A DNA stretch of 64,000 nucleotides, taken from positions 806,001 to 870,000 of the forward strand of contig CAWGHZ010000004.1 of NCBI GenBank assembly GCA_963822575.1, given 5' to 3'. Below the pieces are notes generated by a model, which saw only the letters and a list, made by a program, of their open reading frames with translations, was not told the origin of the DNA and did not search any database. This document shows positions 18,207 to 29,737 of this stretch, in pieces; positions within the stretch are counted from its first letter, which is position 1; each line of letters starts with the position of its first letter. A program made the translations under genes and the position numbers. Source of the stretch: CAWGHZ01 sp963822575. GTDB lineage: Bacteria; Pseudomonadota; Alphaproteobacteria; MPNO01; DASWLB01.

Positions 18207-19012
18207 TGCGCGACATCCACCCGACGGCGATCATCGACCCCAACGCCGAGCTCGCCGACGCCGTCTCGATCGGCCCGTACTGCGTGATCGGGCCGAACGT
18301 GACACTGGCCGACGGAGTCCGGCTGATGGCGCACGTCGTGGTCGAGGGCCGCACCTCGATCGGGCCGAACACGCATGTCTACCCGTTCGTCTCGGTCGGA
18401 ACCCCGCCGCAGGACCTGAAATACAAGGGCGAGGACTCGCGCCTCGTCATCGGCGCGAACAACATCATCCGCGAATACGTCACCATGAACCCCGGCACCG
18501 CCGGCGGCGGCATGCTGACCGAGATCGGCAACAACTGCCTGTTCATGGTGTCGACCCACGTGGCACACGACTGCCATATCGCGAACCACGTCATCATGGC
18601 GAACCACGCGACCTTGGGCGGGCACGTGACGGTCGGCGAATGGGCCATCCTCGGCGGGCTTTCGGCCGTGCACCAGTTCGTGCGCATCGGCCAGCACGCC
18701 ATGGTCGGCGGCATGTCGGGGGTGGAGCAGGACGTGATCCCCTACGGCTCGGTGATGGGCAACCGGGCGCGCCTCGCCGGGCTCAACGTCATCGGGCTCA
18801 AAAGGCGCGGCTTCTCGCGCGCCGACATCGCGGCGCTGCGCAAGGCCTACCGCCTGCTGTTCGCCGAGGAGGGCACGATGGCCGAGCGGCTCGACGACGC
18901 GGTCGAGATGTATTCCGACCACGAGGCGGTGATGGATATCGTCAACTTCATCCGCTCGGATTCCTCGCGCTCCATCTGCCAGCCCCGGACGGAGCATGGC
19001 GTCGCGGTGTGA
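18203..19012 (+). CDS. lpxA: UDP-N-acetylglucosamine acyltransferase
   Basis: First acyl transfer of lipid A synthesis. 269 residues, hexapeptide beta-helix (DAVSIGPYCVIGPNVTLADGV), catalytic His122 in THVAHDC, then GLNVIGLKRRGF and a C-terminal helical domain with LRKAYRLLF. It starts at an ATGA overlap with fabZ and ends GTGA-overlapped with lpxI. Confidence 0.97.
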   Translation: MMRDIHPTAIIDPNAELADAVSIGPYCVIGPNVTLADGVRLMAHVVVEGRTSIGPNTHVYPFVSVGTPPQDLKYKGEDSRLVIGANNIIREYVTMNPGTAGGGMLTEIGNNCLFMVSTHVAHDCHIANHVIMANHATLGGHVTVGEWAILGGLSAVHQFVRIGQHAMVGGMSGVEQDVIPYGSVMGNRARLAGLNVIGLKRRGFSRADIAALRKAYRLLFAEEGTMAERLDDAVEMYSDHEAVMDIVNFIRSDSSRSICQPRTEHGVAV

Positions 19013-19818
19013 GCGGCGCCCCTAGGCTCGGCATCGTCGCCGGCGGCGGGGCGCTGCCGGCCCATTTGGTCGCAGCCTGCCGCTCGTCCCGCCGCGACGT
19101 GTTCGTACTCGCCCTCGAAGGCCAGGCGGAACCCTCCTTCGTCGCGGACGTCTCGCATCGCTGGAACCGGCTGGGCGCGGTCGGCGCCGGTCTCGCGCGT
19201 CTGAAGGAGGCGGGCGTCCGCGATGTGGTGCTTGCCGGCCGCGTCACCAAGCCCGGCTGGCTCGCCCTGCGGCCCGACGCCAAGGCCGTGGCGGTGCTGG
19301 CGCGGGTCGCGGGCGGGCTCGCCGCCGGCGACAACGCGATCCTCGCCGCCGTCGTGCGCATGCTGGAGGAGGAGGGTTTTCGCGTCGTCGCGGCGGAGGA
19401 AGTGCTGGCGGCGCTGCTCGCGCGCGAAGGCCCCTATGGCGCCTGCGTGCCCGACGACGCGGCACGGTCCGACATCCGGACCGGCATTGCGGCCGCCCGC
19501 GCCCTCGGCGCAGCCGACGCGGGCCAGGCGGTCGTGGTGCGTGCGGCGCAGGTGGTGGGGCGCGAGGACGCGTCCGGCACCGACGCGCTGCTCGCCCGCG
19601 CGGCCGGGTCCGGCGGTGTGCTGGTCAAGACCGCGAAGCCGGGGCAGGAGCGGCGCGCCGACCTTCCCGCCATCGGGCCCGAGACGGTGACCCACGCCGC
19701 GCGCGCGGGCCTCGCCGGCATCGCGGTCGAGGCGGGCGGGGCGCTGGTGCTCGACGCGGACGAGGTCGCGCGCCGCGCCGACGCGGCCGGTCTTTTCGTC
19801 GTCGGCGTCGCGGCCTGA
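19009..19818 (+). CDS. lpxI: UDP-2,3-diacylglucosamine pyrophosphatase LpxI
   Basis: Hydrolyses UDP-2,3-diacylglucosamine to lipid X, the alphaproteobacterial replacement for LpxH (DUF1009 family). I chose GTG 19009, inside the lpxA stop (GTGA overlap), because it puts PRLGIVAGGGALPAHL right at the N-terminus as in the family. 269 residues. Other markers are RVTKPGW, GDNAILAAVVRMLEEEGF, GQAVVVRAAQVVGREDASGTD and VLVKTAKPGQERRADLPAIG. Position between lpxA and lpxB is diagnostic. Confidence 0.95.
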   Translation: MSGAPRLGIVAGGGALPAHLVAACRSSRRDVFVLALEGQAEPSFVADVSHRWNRLGAVGAGLARLKEAGVRDVVLAGRVTKPGWLALRPDAKAVAVLARVAGGLAAGDNAILAAVVRMLEEEGFRVVAAEEVLAALLAREGPYGACVPDDAARSDIRTGIAAARALGAADAGQAVVVRAAQVVGREDASGTDALLARAAGSGGVLVKTAKPGQERRADLPAIGPETVTHAARAGLAGIAVEAGGALVLDADEVARRADAAGLFVVGVAA

Positions 19819-19822
19819 GCGG

Positions 19823-21001
19823 ATGGCGGCAACCGACCCGCTGATCTTCCTGCTGGCGGGGGAGCCGTCGGGCGACGCGCTGGGCGGGCGGCTGATGGCG
19901 GCGCTGGCGCGCCTCACGGGCGGGCGGGTGCGGTTCGTCGGGATCGGCGGTCCGGCGATGGAGGCGCGAGGCCTCGCGAGCCTGTTCCCGATGGAGGAGC
20001 TGTCGGTGATGGGGCTGGCCGAGGTGCTGCCGCGCGCGCCGCACCTGTGGCGCCGGATGGGCGAGACGGCTTCGGCGATCCGCGCAACCCGGCCGGACGC
20101 GGTGGTGACCATCGACGCACCGTCCTTCTGCAGCGGGGTCTGGCGCCGGCTCGGCCGCACCGAGGCAAGGCTGATCCACTACGTAGCGCCCACGGTCTGG
20201 GCGTGGCGGCCGGGCCGCGCGCGCCACCTCGCGCGCCGCATCGACCATCTGATGTGCCTGCTGCCCTTCGAGCCGCCGTTCTTCGAGCGCGAGGGGCTGA
20301 AAGCTAGCTTCGTCGGCCATCCGGTGGTGGAAACGGGCGCGCGGCGGGCCGACGGGTCTGCCTTCCGCGCCGCGCACCGCATCCCGAGCGACGCCACCAC
20401 GCTCTCGGTCCTGCCGGGCAGCCGGCGCGGCGAGGTGGCCCGCATGCTGCCGCCGTTCGGCGCCGCGGTGACGCGGCTCGCCGCGCGCGATCCCGACCTG
20501 GTGGTGCTGGTGCCGACCGTGCCGGCGGTGGCGGAGGAGGTGCGCTGGGCGATCGCGCCCTGGCCGGCGCGGACCATGCGCATCCAGGACGAGGCAGAGA
20601 AGTACGCGGCGATGGCGGCGTCCAACGCGGCGCTCGCCGCATCGGGCACGGTCGCGCTCGAGCTGGCGCTCGCCCGCGTGCCCAGTATGATCGCCTACAA
20701 GGTCAACCCGCTGACCGCGGCGATCCTGCGCCGGCTGGTGCGCGTCGAGCACGTCAATTTGGTCAACATCCTGTTGGGCCGCGAGGCGGTGCCCGAGCTC
20801 CTGCAGGCGGATTGCACGCCCGACCGTCTGGCCGCCGCCCTCACCCGCCTGATCGAGGATGGCACGGCGCGCGCGGCCCAGATCGCCGCCGTCACCGAGG
20901 CCGCCGCCCTTCTCGGCGCCGACGGCCCGCCGCCCAGCGAGCGCGCCGCCCGCGTGGTGCTCGACGAGATCGGGTGGAAGGCGGTGGTAGGTCAGTTGTA
21001 G
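19823..21001 (+). CDS. lpxB: Lipid-A-disaccharide synthase
   Basis: Joins lipid X and UDP-diacylglucosamine to the disaccharide precursor; GT19 glycosyltransferase at the inner membrane face. 392 residues with IFLLAGEPSGDALGGRLM at the N-terminus, MGLAEVLP, YVAPTVWAWRPGRA, LPFEPPFFEREG, LSVLPGSRRGEV, and ASGTVALELALARVP with MIAYKVNPLT near the C-terminus. Last gene of the lipid A run; a strong hairpin follows directly. Confidence 0.97.
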   Translation: MAATDPLIFLLAGEPSGDALGGRLMAALARLTGGRVRFVGIGGPAMEARGLASLFPMEELSVMGLAEVLPRAPHLWRRMGETASAIRATRPDAVVTIDAPSFCSGVWRRLGRTEARLIHYVAPTVWAWRPGRARHLARRIDHLMCLLPFEPPFFEREGLKASFVGHPVVETGARRADGSAFRAAHRIPSDATTLSVLPGSRRGEVARMLPPFGAAVTRLAARDPDLVVLVPTVPAVAEEVRWAIAPWPARTMRIQDEAEKYAAMAASNAALAASGTVALELALARVPSMIAYKVNPLTAAILRRLVRVEHVNLVNILLGREAVPELLQADCTPDRLAAALTRLIEDGTARAAQIAAVTEAAALLGADGPPPSERAARVVLDEIGWKAVVGQL

Positions 21002-21022
21002 GGGCCGGTCCCCGACCGGCCC
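21002..21022. terminator. Hairpin between convergent lpxB and greA
   Basis: GGGCCGGTC, CCC, GACCGGCCC: a perfect 9-bp GC stem with a three-base loop, immediately after the lpxB stop and 22 bases beyond the greA stop on the other strand. Only TT follows, so it would be a T-poor, possibly bidirectional terminator. Confidence 0.5.
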
Positions 21023-21043
21023 TTACGAACTTACGGATCGTCC

Positions 21044-21517
21044 CTACTTGTACCGGACCGACAGGATCTCGTAGGACTTGGATCCGGCGGGGGTGGTGAC
21101 CTCGACCGAATCGCCGACTCGCTTGCCGATCAGCGCGCGGGCCAAGGGCGCCGTGATGGCGAGCTTGCCGGCCTTGATGTCGGCTTCGTCCTCGCCGACG
21201 ATCTGGTAGGTGGCCTCGTCGTCGGTGTCCTCGTCGGCGAGCTTCACCTTGGCGCCGAACTTCACGTCCTTGCCCGAAAGCTGCGAGGGGTCGATCACCT
21301 CGGCCCGGCGCAACTTGTCCTCGAGCTCGGCGAGCCGGCCCTCGATGAAGCCCTGGCGCTCGCGCGCGGCGTGGTACTCCGCGTTTTCAGAAAGATCGCC
21401 GTGGCCCCGCGCGGCCGCGATCGCCTTGATGATCTGCGGGCGCTCGATCGTCTTCAGGCGCTTCAGCTCGGCCTCGAGCCGGCTGAACCCCTCGGAAGTC
21501 ATCGGTATCTTGTCCAT
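21044..21517 (-). CDS. greA: Transcription elongation factor GreA
   Basis: Rescues backtracked RNA polymerase by stimulating transcript cleavage. 157 residues. The N-terminal coiled-coil with the acidic tip ARGHGDLSENAEYHAARE (residues about 34-51) holds the catalytic Asp and Glu. The C-terminal FKBP-like domain includes YQIVGEDEADIKAGKLAI and SPLARALIGKR-like APLARALIGKRVGD. Frame intact; it is separated from carB by about 104 bp. Confidence 0.97.
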   Translation of the reverse strand: MDKIPMTSEGFSRLEAELKRLKTIERPQIIKAIAAARGHGDLSENAEYHAARERQGFIEGRLAELEDKLRRAEVIDPSQLSGKDVKFGAKVKLADEDTDDEATYQIVGEDEADIKAGKLAITAPLARALIGKRVGDSVEVTTPAGSKSYEILSVRYK

Positions 21518-21621
21518 CCCCTGCGACCCAAAGAATACGAAGCTCCTTGCGGCGGCGGCGCGCCGCCCGCTCGTCGAATTCGGCTAGCCGGATGTTGACG
21601 TCCGCTCTATGCGAGCCGTCC

Positions 21622-24894
<3,273 letters not shown>

Positions 24895-24947
24895 GGGCCG
24901 CTCGGGCCGGGTCGAATTCAGCCATCGAAGGATGTATAGTTCTTTCC

Positions 24948-25172
24948 ATGGCAGCCTTGCTCGACAAAGCAATCGAAGAGGCGCGGAAGCTCCCACCTGA
25001 GGAGCAGGGGACCCTGGCTGCAATCATTCTTGAGGAGATCGCGGACGAGGCGCGCTGGGCAAAGACTTTCGCTGAGATGCAAGAGCTTATCGACGGCTTG
25101 GCGGAAGAGGCGCTGGAGGAGTTCCGTGCCGGCCAGACAGAGTCGATGGATTTTCCGCCGCCGAAGGAATGA
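24948..25172 (+). CDS. Small antitoxin-like protein
   Basis: 74 residues, strongly acidic and helical (LDKAIEEARKLPPEEQGTLAAIILEEIADEARW), the profile of the antitoxin partner of RelE/ParE-type toxins. ATG 24948. Its TGA overlaps the ATG of the following frame, the usual antitoxin-toxin coupling. It lies between divergent carB and the toxin relic, inside the normally continuous carAB region. The partner toxin has two nonsense codons, so this antitoxin may be an orphan. DNA-binding ability cannot be told from the sequence. Confidence 0.65.
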   Translation: MAALLDKAIEEARKLPPEEQGTLAAIILEEIADEARWAKTFAEMQELIDGLAEEALEEFRAGQTESMDFPPPKE

Positions 25173-25438
25173 GGTCGGTCCGCACAAAGCGGTTTCGGGC
25201 CTGCTTCGATGCGCTTCCGGCCGACATTCAGCGGCGCGCTGGCCAATTCTATCGGCTGTGGCTGGAAAATCCCTCTCACCGCTCGCTCGACTTCAAACGA
25301 GTTGGCGGGTGACTGCCCGCTTATTCGATTCGCATCGGCATTCACTGACGCGCCATGTGCATTCGAGGGGGGGATGCGTGGATCTGGTTCTGGATTGGCT
25401 CGCACGCTGAATACGACAATCTGCTGCGTCGACGCTGA
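25169..25438 (+). pseudogene. RelE/ParE-like toxin, inactivated by two in-frame TGA codons
   Basis: One reading frame from ATG 25169 to TGA 25436-25438 spans 89 codons, the usual toxin length. It reads MRSVRTKRFRACFDALP and YRLWLENPSHRSLDFKRV, then TGA (25310), LPAYSIRIGIH, TGA (25346), RAMCIRGGDAWIWFWIG and SHAEYDNLLRRR. The C-terminal IWFWIGSHAEYDxLL pattern is typical of this RelE-superfamily group. Expected residues are Arg (CGA to TGA) at the first stop and an aromatic, often Trp (TGG to TGA), at the second. Both can be single transitions. Product as written: a 47-residue fragment without the C-terminal catalytic strand. Confidence 0.75.
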
Positions 25439-25445
25439 CAACCGC

Positions 25446-26636
25446 TCAGCCATTCTTGTCGATCATCCCGACGAACCGCTCGAACAAATAGTGGCTGTCC
25501 TGGGGGCCGGGCGAGGCCTCGGGGTGGTACTGCACGGCGAACACCGGCTTGCCCTCGAGCGCGAACCCTTCGAGCGAGCGGTCGAACAGCGAGATGTGGG
25601 TGGCGCGGCAGCCCTCGGGCAGGGACTTCTCGTCCACCACGAAGCCGTGGTTCTGGCTGGTGATCTCCACCTTGCCGGTGGCGAGGTCCTTGACCGGGTG
25701 GTTCGCGCCGCGGTGGCCCTGGTGCATCTTCTCGGTCTTCGCGCCGAGCGCGAGGGCGAGGAGCTGCTGGCCGAGGCAGATGCCGAACATCGGCTTGCCG
25801 GTGGCCAGCAGGTCCTTGAGCACGGGCACGGCGTACTTGCCGGTCGCGGCCGGATCGCCCGGGCCGTTGGAGAGGAAGATACCGTCCGGCTTGTGGCGCA
25901 TGACGTCGTCGGCGCGGGCGGTGGCCGGCACCACCGTCACCTTGCAGCCGGCGGCGGCGAGGCAGCGCAATATGTTGCGCTTGGCCCCGTAGTCGACGGC
26001 GACGACGTGGCGTTTCGGCTGCACAAGCTTCCCATACCCCTTGCCGAGCGTCCAGCGCGTCTCGTCCCACGTGTAAGTCTGGCGGCAGGTGACCTCGCCG
26101 GTCAGATCCATGCCCTCGAGGCCGGGCCAAGCGGCCGCCTGGGCCTGGAGCGCCGCCACGTCGAAGCGCGCCGGATCGTCCGCCGCCGCCGGGTCATGGA
26201 ACACCACGCCGTTGGGCGGGCCGCCGTCGCGGATGCGCCGCGTGAGGCGGCGCGTGTCGATGCCGGTGACGCCGACCAGATTCATCTGCTGGAGCCACGC
26301 GTCCAGGTGGCGCGTCGCGCGCCAGTTCGACGGCTCGGTGATCGGGCAGCGCAGAACGAGGCCGCGCGCCGCCGGCACGACGGTCTCGATATCCTCGATG
26401 TTGGTGCCCACGTTGCCGACGTGCGGGAAGGTGAAGGTGACGATCTGGCCGGCATAGGACAGGTCGGTCAGAATCTCCTGGTAGCCGGTCATCGCGGTGT
26501 TGAAGCACACCTCGCCCACCGCGGCGCCGGCGGTGCCGATGCCGTGGCCCCAGAACACCGTGCCGTCGGCCAGTACCAACGCCGCCGTCGCGCCCCGGGG
26601 CGGGGCAGCGGGCAGCGCAGGCGATGCGGCCGTCAT
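25446..26636 (-). CDS. carA: Carbamoyl-phosphate synthase small subunit (glutaminase)
   Basis: Supplies ammonia from glutamine to CarB. 396 residues from MTAASPALPAAPP at 26636. The N-terminal small-subunit domain has GEVCFNTAMTGYQEILTDLSY and HVGNVGTNIED. The class I glutamine amidotransferase domain has the nucleophile Cys287 in MFGICLGQQ and the His/Glu of VQYHPEASPGP. The amidotransferase begins near VVAVDYGAKRNILR. It converges with the toxin relic with a seven-base gap. Confidence 0.98.
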   Translation of the reverse strand: MTAASPALPAAPPRGATAALVLADGTVFWGHGIGTAGAAVGEVCFNTAMTGYQEILTDLSYAGQIVTFTFPHVGNVGTNIEDIETVVPAARGLVLRCPITEPSNWRATRHLDAWLQQMNLVGVTGIDTRRLTRRIRDGGPPNGVVFHDPAAADDPARFDVAALQAQAAAWPGLEGMDLTGEVTCRQTYTWDETRWTLGKGYGKLVQPKRHVVAVDYGAKRNILRCLAAAGCKVTVVPATARADDVMRHKPDGIFLSNGPGDPAATGKYAVPVLKDLLATGKPMFGICLGQQLLALALGAKTEKMHQGHRGANHPVKDLATGKVEITSQNHGFVVDEKSLPEGCRATHISLFDRSLEGFALEGKPVFAVQYHPEASPGPQDSHYLFERFVGMIDKNG

Positions 26637-26791
26637 CGGGCGGGCGATCCTTGACCGGTGGGAAACTCGGGCCGCGCGCGGAGCGCCGGCCAAATCGGGC
26701 GTTAGATAGGGGAAAGGGCGAAGCGCGTCAAGCCGCTGGTGGCGCGAACGATTCTTCCAATTTTCAATGACTTAGCGCGGGATGGGCGGAT

Positions 26792-26820
26792 TTGCCAGCG
26801 GCTCGGCTTTGGGATAGCTT
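26792..26820 (+). promoter_or_regulatory. Possible promoter of yqeY
   Basis: TTGCCA, 17 bases, TAGCTT, ending 22 bases before the yqeY start. The -35 box is good and the -10 box weak, so this is tentative. Confidence 0.3.
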
Positions 26821-26842
26821 CCCGCAAGCGAAGGGCGCGACC

Positions 26843-27310
26843 ATGGACAATCCGATCCGGACCCGACTGAGCGACGCCCTGAAGACGGCGATGAAGTCGC
26901 AGGACAAGCGCAGCACGTCGACGCTGCGCCTGATCCTCGCCGCCATCAAGGACCGCGACATCGCGGCGCGGTCCAAGGGCAACACTGAGGGGCTTTCGGA
27001 CGACGAGATCCTCGGCGTCCTGCAGACCATGATCCGCCAGCGCCAAGAATCGGCCGAGCTCTACGACAAGGGCGGCCGGCCCGAGCTCGCCGCCGACGAG
27101 CGCGCCGAGATCGTGGTGATCGAGTCGTTCCTGCCCCGGCAGATGAGCGAGGTCGAGATGGACGAGGCGATCGGCCAGGTGATCGCCGAGAGCGGCGCCA
27201 GCTCGATGAAAGACATGGGCAAGGCGATGGCCGCGCTGCGGTCGCGCTACGCCGGGCGGATGGATTTCGCCCGCGCCAGCCAGCGCGTCAAGGAGCGCCT
27301 GACGCCGTAG
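26843..27310 (+). CDS. GatB/YqeY domain protein
   Basis: 155-residue YqeY-family protein, related to the tRNA-binding tail domain of the amidotransferase subunit GatB. ATG 26843 gives MDNPIRTRLSDALKTAMKSQDK. Diagnostic stretches are STLRLILAAIKDRDIAAR, DDEILGVLQTMIRQRQES, ESFLPRQMSE and SSMKDMGKAMAALRSRYAG. In many alphaproteobacteria it lies between carA and dnaG-rpoD. Here carA is conserved upstream but a kinase gene follows instead. The molecular role of stand-alone YqeY is not settled. Confidence 0.92.
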   Translation: MDNPIRTRLSDALKTAMKSQDKRSTSTLRLILAAIKDRDIAARSKGNTEGLSDDEILGVLQTMIRQRQESAELYDKGGRPELAADERAEIVVIESFLPRQMSEVEMDEAIGQVIAESGASSMKDMGKAMAALRSRYAGRMDFARASQRVKERLTP

Positions 27311-27331
27311 CGGCCGGCGCGGAGCGGCGCA

Positions 27332-28186
27332 ATGGCCGCGGCCGTTCTCGATGTGGTCGAGCAGGCTTTGGGCCGCCGTCCGCAGAATGCGCGCCCGCTG
27401 GGCGGCGGCAGCGTCGCCACGGTTTGGGAACTCGCGATGCCGGGCGGCGAGATACTGGTCGGGAAGACCGGCGCAGCAGGGGCGCGGCTCGACCTGGAAG
27501 GCTGGATGCTCGGCAGGCTGCGCGCGCGGAGCGCCTTGCCGGTGCCCGAACCGCTGTTCGCCGACGACCGCCTCCTGGTGATGACCCATATCGACGGGGG
27601 CGATCCGATCGGCGCGGACGCCGAGCGCGACGCCGCCCGGCACCTCGCGGCGCTGCACGACGTGACGGCGCCCCGCTTCGGGCTCGAGCGCGACACGCTG
27701 ATCGGCGGGCTGCCCCAGCCGAACGGCGAGATGCCGTATTGGCGCGATTTCTTCCGCGACCGCCGGCTGCTTTATATGGCGCGCGAAGCGCTGGACGCCG
27801 GGCGTCTGCCGACCCGCCTGATGGGGCGGATCGAGCGCCTCGCCGGCCGGCTCGATAGCTGGATCGACGCGGACGCGCCGCCGTCGCTGATCCACGGCGA
27901 CATGTGGGGCGGCAACGTTCTGGCGCGCGGCGGGCGGATCGCCGGATTCGTCGATCCCGCCATCTACTACGCCGACGCCGAGATCGAGCTCGCCTTCGCC
28001 ACGATGTTCGGGACCTACGGCGACGCGTTCTTCGGCCGCTACCGCGAGCTGCGTCCCATCCGCCCGGGCTTCTTCGCGGCGCGGCGCGACCTCTACAACC
28101 TCTACCCAACGCTCGTGCACGTGCGGCTGTTTGGCGGCGCGTATGTCGGGGCGGTCGGCCGCCTGCTGAGCGCGCTCGGCGGCTGA
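27332..28186 (+). CDS. Fructosamine kinase / phosphotransferase family protein
   Basis: 284-residue protein-kinase-like fold of the fructosamine-3-kinase group, which phosphorylates ketosamine adducts on proteins. The N-lobe has RPLGGGSVATVWEL and LVGKTG with the ATP-binding Lys. The catalytic loop is SLIHGDMWGGNVL (consensus HGDLWxGN). The metal-binding Asp follows in FVDPAIYYADAEIELAF. Bacterial members deglycate proteins or phosphorylate small sugars; the substrate here is unknown. It follows yqeY by 21 bases and is the last gene before the catabolic region. Confidence 0.82.
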   Translation: MAAAVLDVVEQALGRRPQNARPLGGGSVATVWELAMPGGEILVGKTGAAGARLDLEGWMLGRLRARSALPVPEPLFADDRLLVMTHIDGGDPIGADAERDAARHLAALHDVTAPRFGLERDTLIGGLPQPNGEMPYWRDFFRDRRLLYMAREALDAGRLPTRLMGRIERLAGRLDSWIDADAPPSLIHGDMWGGNVLARGGRIAGFVDPAIYYADAEIELAFATMFGTYGDAFFGRYRELRPIRPGFFAARRDLYNLYPTLVHVRLFGGAYVGAVGRLLSALGG

Positions 28187-28202
28187 CGGTCCGACATTCG
28201 CG

Positions 28203-29213
28203 TCAACGCTTCTGGATCTTCGCGACCTCGGCCTCGAACGCCGACAGCACCTTGGCGCCGTCCGGCGCCGCTTTCACCCATTCGTCGGTCACCGGAGCAA
28301 GCACCTTGCGCAAATTGGCGAGCTGCGCCGGCGTCAGCTTCATGTCCTGGAACCCGTTGCCGGCCATCAGCTTAGCGCGGCCCTCGTCGTCCTGGTTGTC
28401 GGATTCCTGGCCCATCAGGCGCGAAAGGTCGTCGCCGCTGTACTTGTCGATGGCCTGTTGCGCCGTGGCCGGCAGCTTCGCGAACGAGTCCTTGTTCATC
28501 ATGAAGTAGCCGCCGGTGCGTCCGAACGGCACCTCGACGGCGCCGTGCACGACCTTCCCGAGTCCGAAATTCGTGATGCCAGACCAGCTGAACACGGCCC
28601 CCTGCGCAAGGCCGCGGCTGAGCCCTTCGTAGAGCGCCGCCGGGTTGGAGGTGATCGGCACCGCACCGATCAGCGTGACAATTCGTCCCACCGATCGCCC
28701 GTTAGCGAAGATTTTCATGCCCTTCACGTCGTCGAACTTCGCGATCGGCTTGCTCAGGAAGATTGCGGAATTGCCGAACCCGAACATCGCGATCGGCTTC
28801 ACCCGCTTGTATTCCTCGGCGATCACGCCGCTGGCGTAGAGCCGCCACAAGGCGAGGCCGGTTTCCACGCTGTTGTCGGCGACGAAGGGCAGACCGGTGA
28901 CGGAGGTGCGCGGGAACTGGCGCTCGATGCGGCCGAACGTGCCGAAGCCGAAATCGGCGACGCCGTTGAGGATGCGGTCGTAAACGTTCCGGTAGCTGGC
29001 GATGCCGGAATAGATTTTGATGTCGACCAGGCCGTTCGTCGCGGCCTTGATCTTGGCCGCCCAGGGCTTGACGCCCTTGACCGCCGGCCAGCTCGACAGC
29101 GGCCCGGGATAGGCGAACTTGAGCACGATCGGCTCGGCCGCGCTGGCGGCGCTCGCGGACAGCGCGACGAGGCCGGCGATCGCGCCGGCGGCGATGAGGT
29201 GACGTAGCAGCAT
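28203..29213 (-). CDS. TRAP transporter solute-binding protein (DctP family), copy 1
   Basis: Periplasmic substrate receptor of a TRAP transporter, likely for an organic or aromatic acid. 336 residues. The signal peptide MLLRHLIAAGAIAGLVALSA ends near ASAAEP, with GGGAGAG-like GGGAGAG replaced by GGGAGAG-type GGGAGAG purines seven bases upstream (GGGAGAG). DctP features include FAYPGPLSSWPAV, the KIYSG segment, FANGRSVGRIVTLIGAVP and ALYEGLSRGLAQGAVFSW. No DctQ or DctM gene is adjacent. It is last in the operon oxygenase alpha-beta-marR-dctP, 11 bases after marR, which ties it to the oxygenase substrate. Confidence 0.88.
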   Translation of the reverse strand: MLLRHLIAAGAIAGLVALSASAASAAEPIVLKFAYPGPLSSWPAVKGVKPWAAKIKAATNGLVDIKIYSGIASYRNVYDRILNGVADFGFGTFGRIERQFPRTSVTGLPFVADNSVETGLALWRLYASGVIAEEYKRVKPIAMFGFGNSAIFLSKPIAKFDDVKGMKIFANGRSVGRIVTLIGAVPITSNPAALYEGLSRGLAQGAVFSWSGITNFGLGKVVHGAVEVPFGRTGGYFMMNKDSFAKLPATAQQAIDKYSGDDLSRLMGQESDNQDDEGRAKLMAGNGFQDMKLTPAQLANLRKVLAPVTDEWVKAAPDGAKVLSAFEAEVAKIQKR

Positions 29214-29224
29214 GGCAGCTCTCC

Positions 29225-29737
29225 CTACGATTTGTCCGGTCGGCCCGGTCGTTGCCCCGATGGCGCTTGCGGCGCCTTCAGATTGTCGTGCGCGCGGAGC
29301 AGCAGAGCGTGCAACGACCGCGCCTCGCTCGCGCTCAACCCCGCGACGATGTGGGCATTGATGGCGCGCATCAGGCGCCTTGCCTGCTGCGCCTTCTTCC
29401 GTCCCTCGGGCGTCAGATAGAGGTCGATCCGACGCCGGTCGCCTCCGTTCGGCCGCCGCTCGATCAGTCGGCTCCGCTCCATCGCCCGGACGATCGCCCC
29501 GGCATGCGCGTCGCCATAGCCGAGCATCTGCCCCAGCTCGCGCTGGGTGATGCCTTCTCCGGCATAAAGGATGCGGAGCGGGAACCAGGCGCGGAGCGGG
29601 ATGCCGAGCGCGGCGACGCGGCTTTCGATGCGCTTGGTGAGCAGAAGCCGCGTGTCGCGAATCAGGAAATCGAGGCTGGCGGTCAGCTCGTCCGGAAGGC
29701 GCTTCGCCGGGCGCTTGGAGATAGCCGCCTCCGTCAG
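29225..29737 (-). CDS. MarR-family transcriptional regulator with apparent CTG start
   Basis: About 170 residues in a frame that stays open up to the stop of the upstream oxygenase beta gene. It contains no ATG, GTG or TTG before residue 71. The likely start is CTG at 29737-29735, overlapping the upstream TGA (CTGA) in the same way that ATGA/GTGA overlaps are used elsewhere here. The winged helix reads RILYAGEGITQRELGQMLGYGDAHAGAIVRAMERSRLI in two parts, followed by the basic wing RRPNGGDRRRIDLYLT. MarR proteins usually repress neighbouring aromatic-degradation genes and respond to phenolic ligands. An inverted repeat before the oxygenase alpha start is the natural operator candidate. Confidence 0.78.
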   Translation of the reverse strand: MTEAAISKRPAKRLPDELTASLDFLIRDTRLLLTKRIESRVAALGIPLRAWFPLRILYAGEGITQRELGQMLGYGDAHAGAIVRAMERSRLIERRPNGGDRRRIDLYLTPEGRKKAQQARRLMRAINAHIVAGLSASEARSLHALLLRAHDNLKAPQAPSGQRPGRPDKS

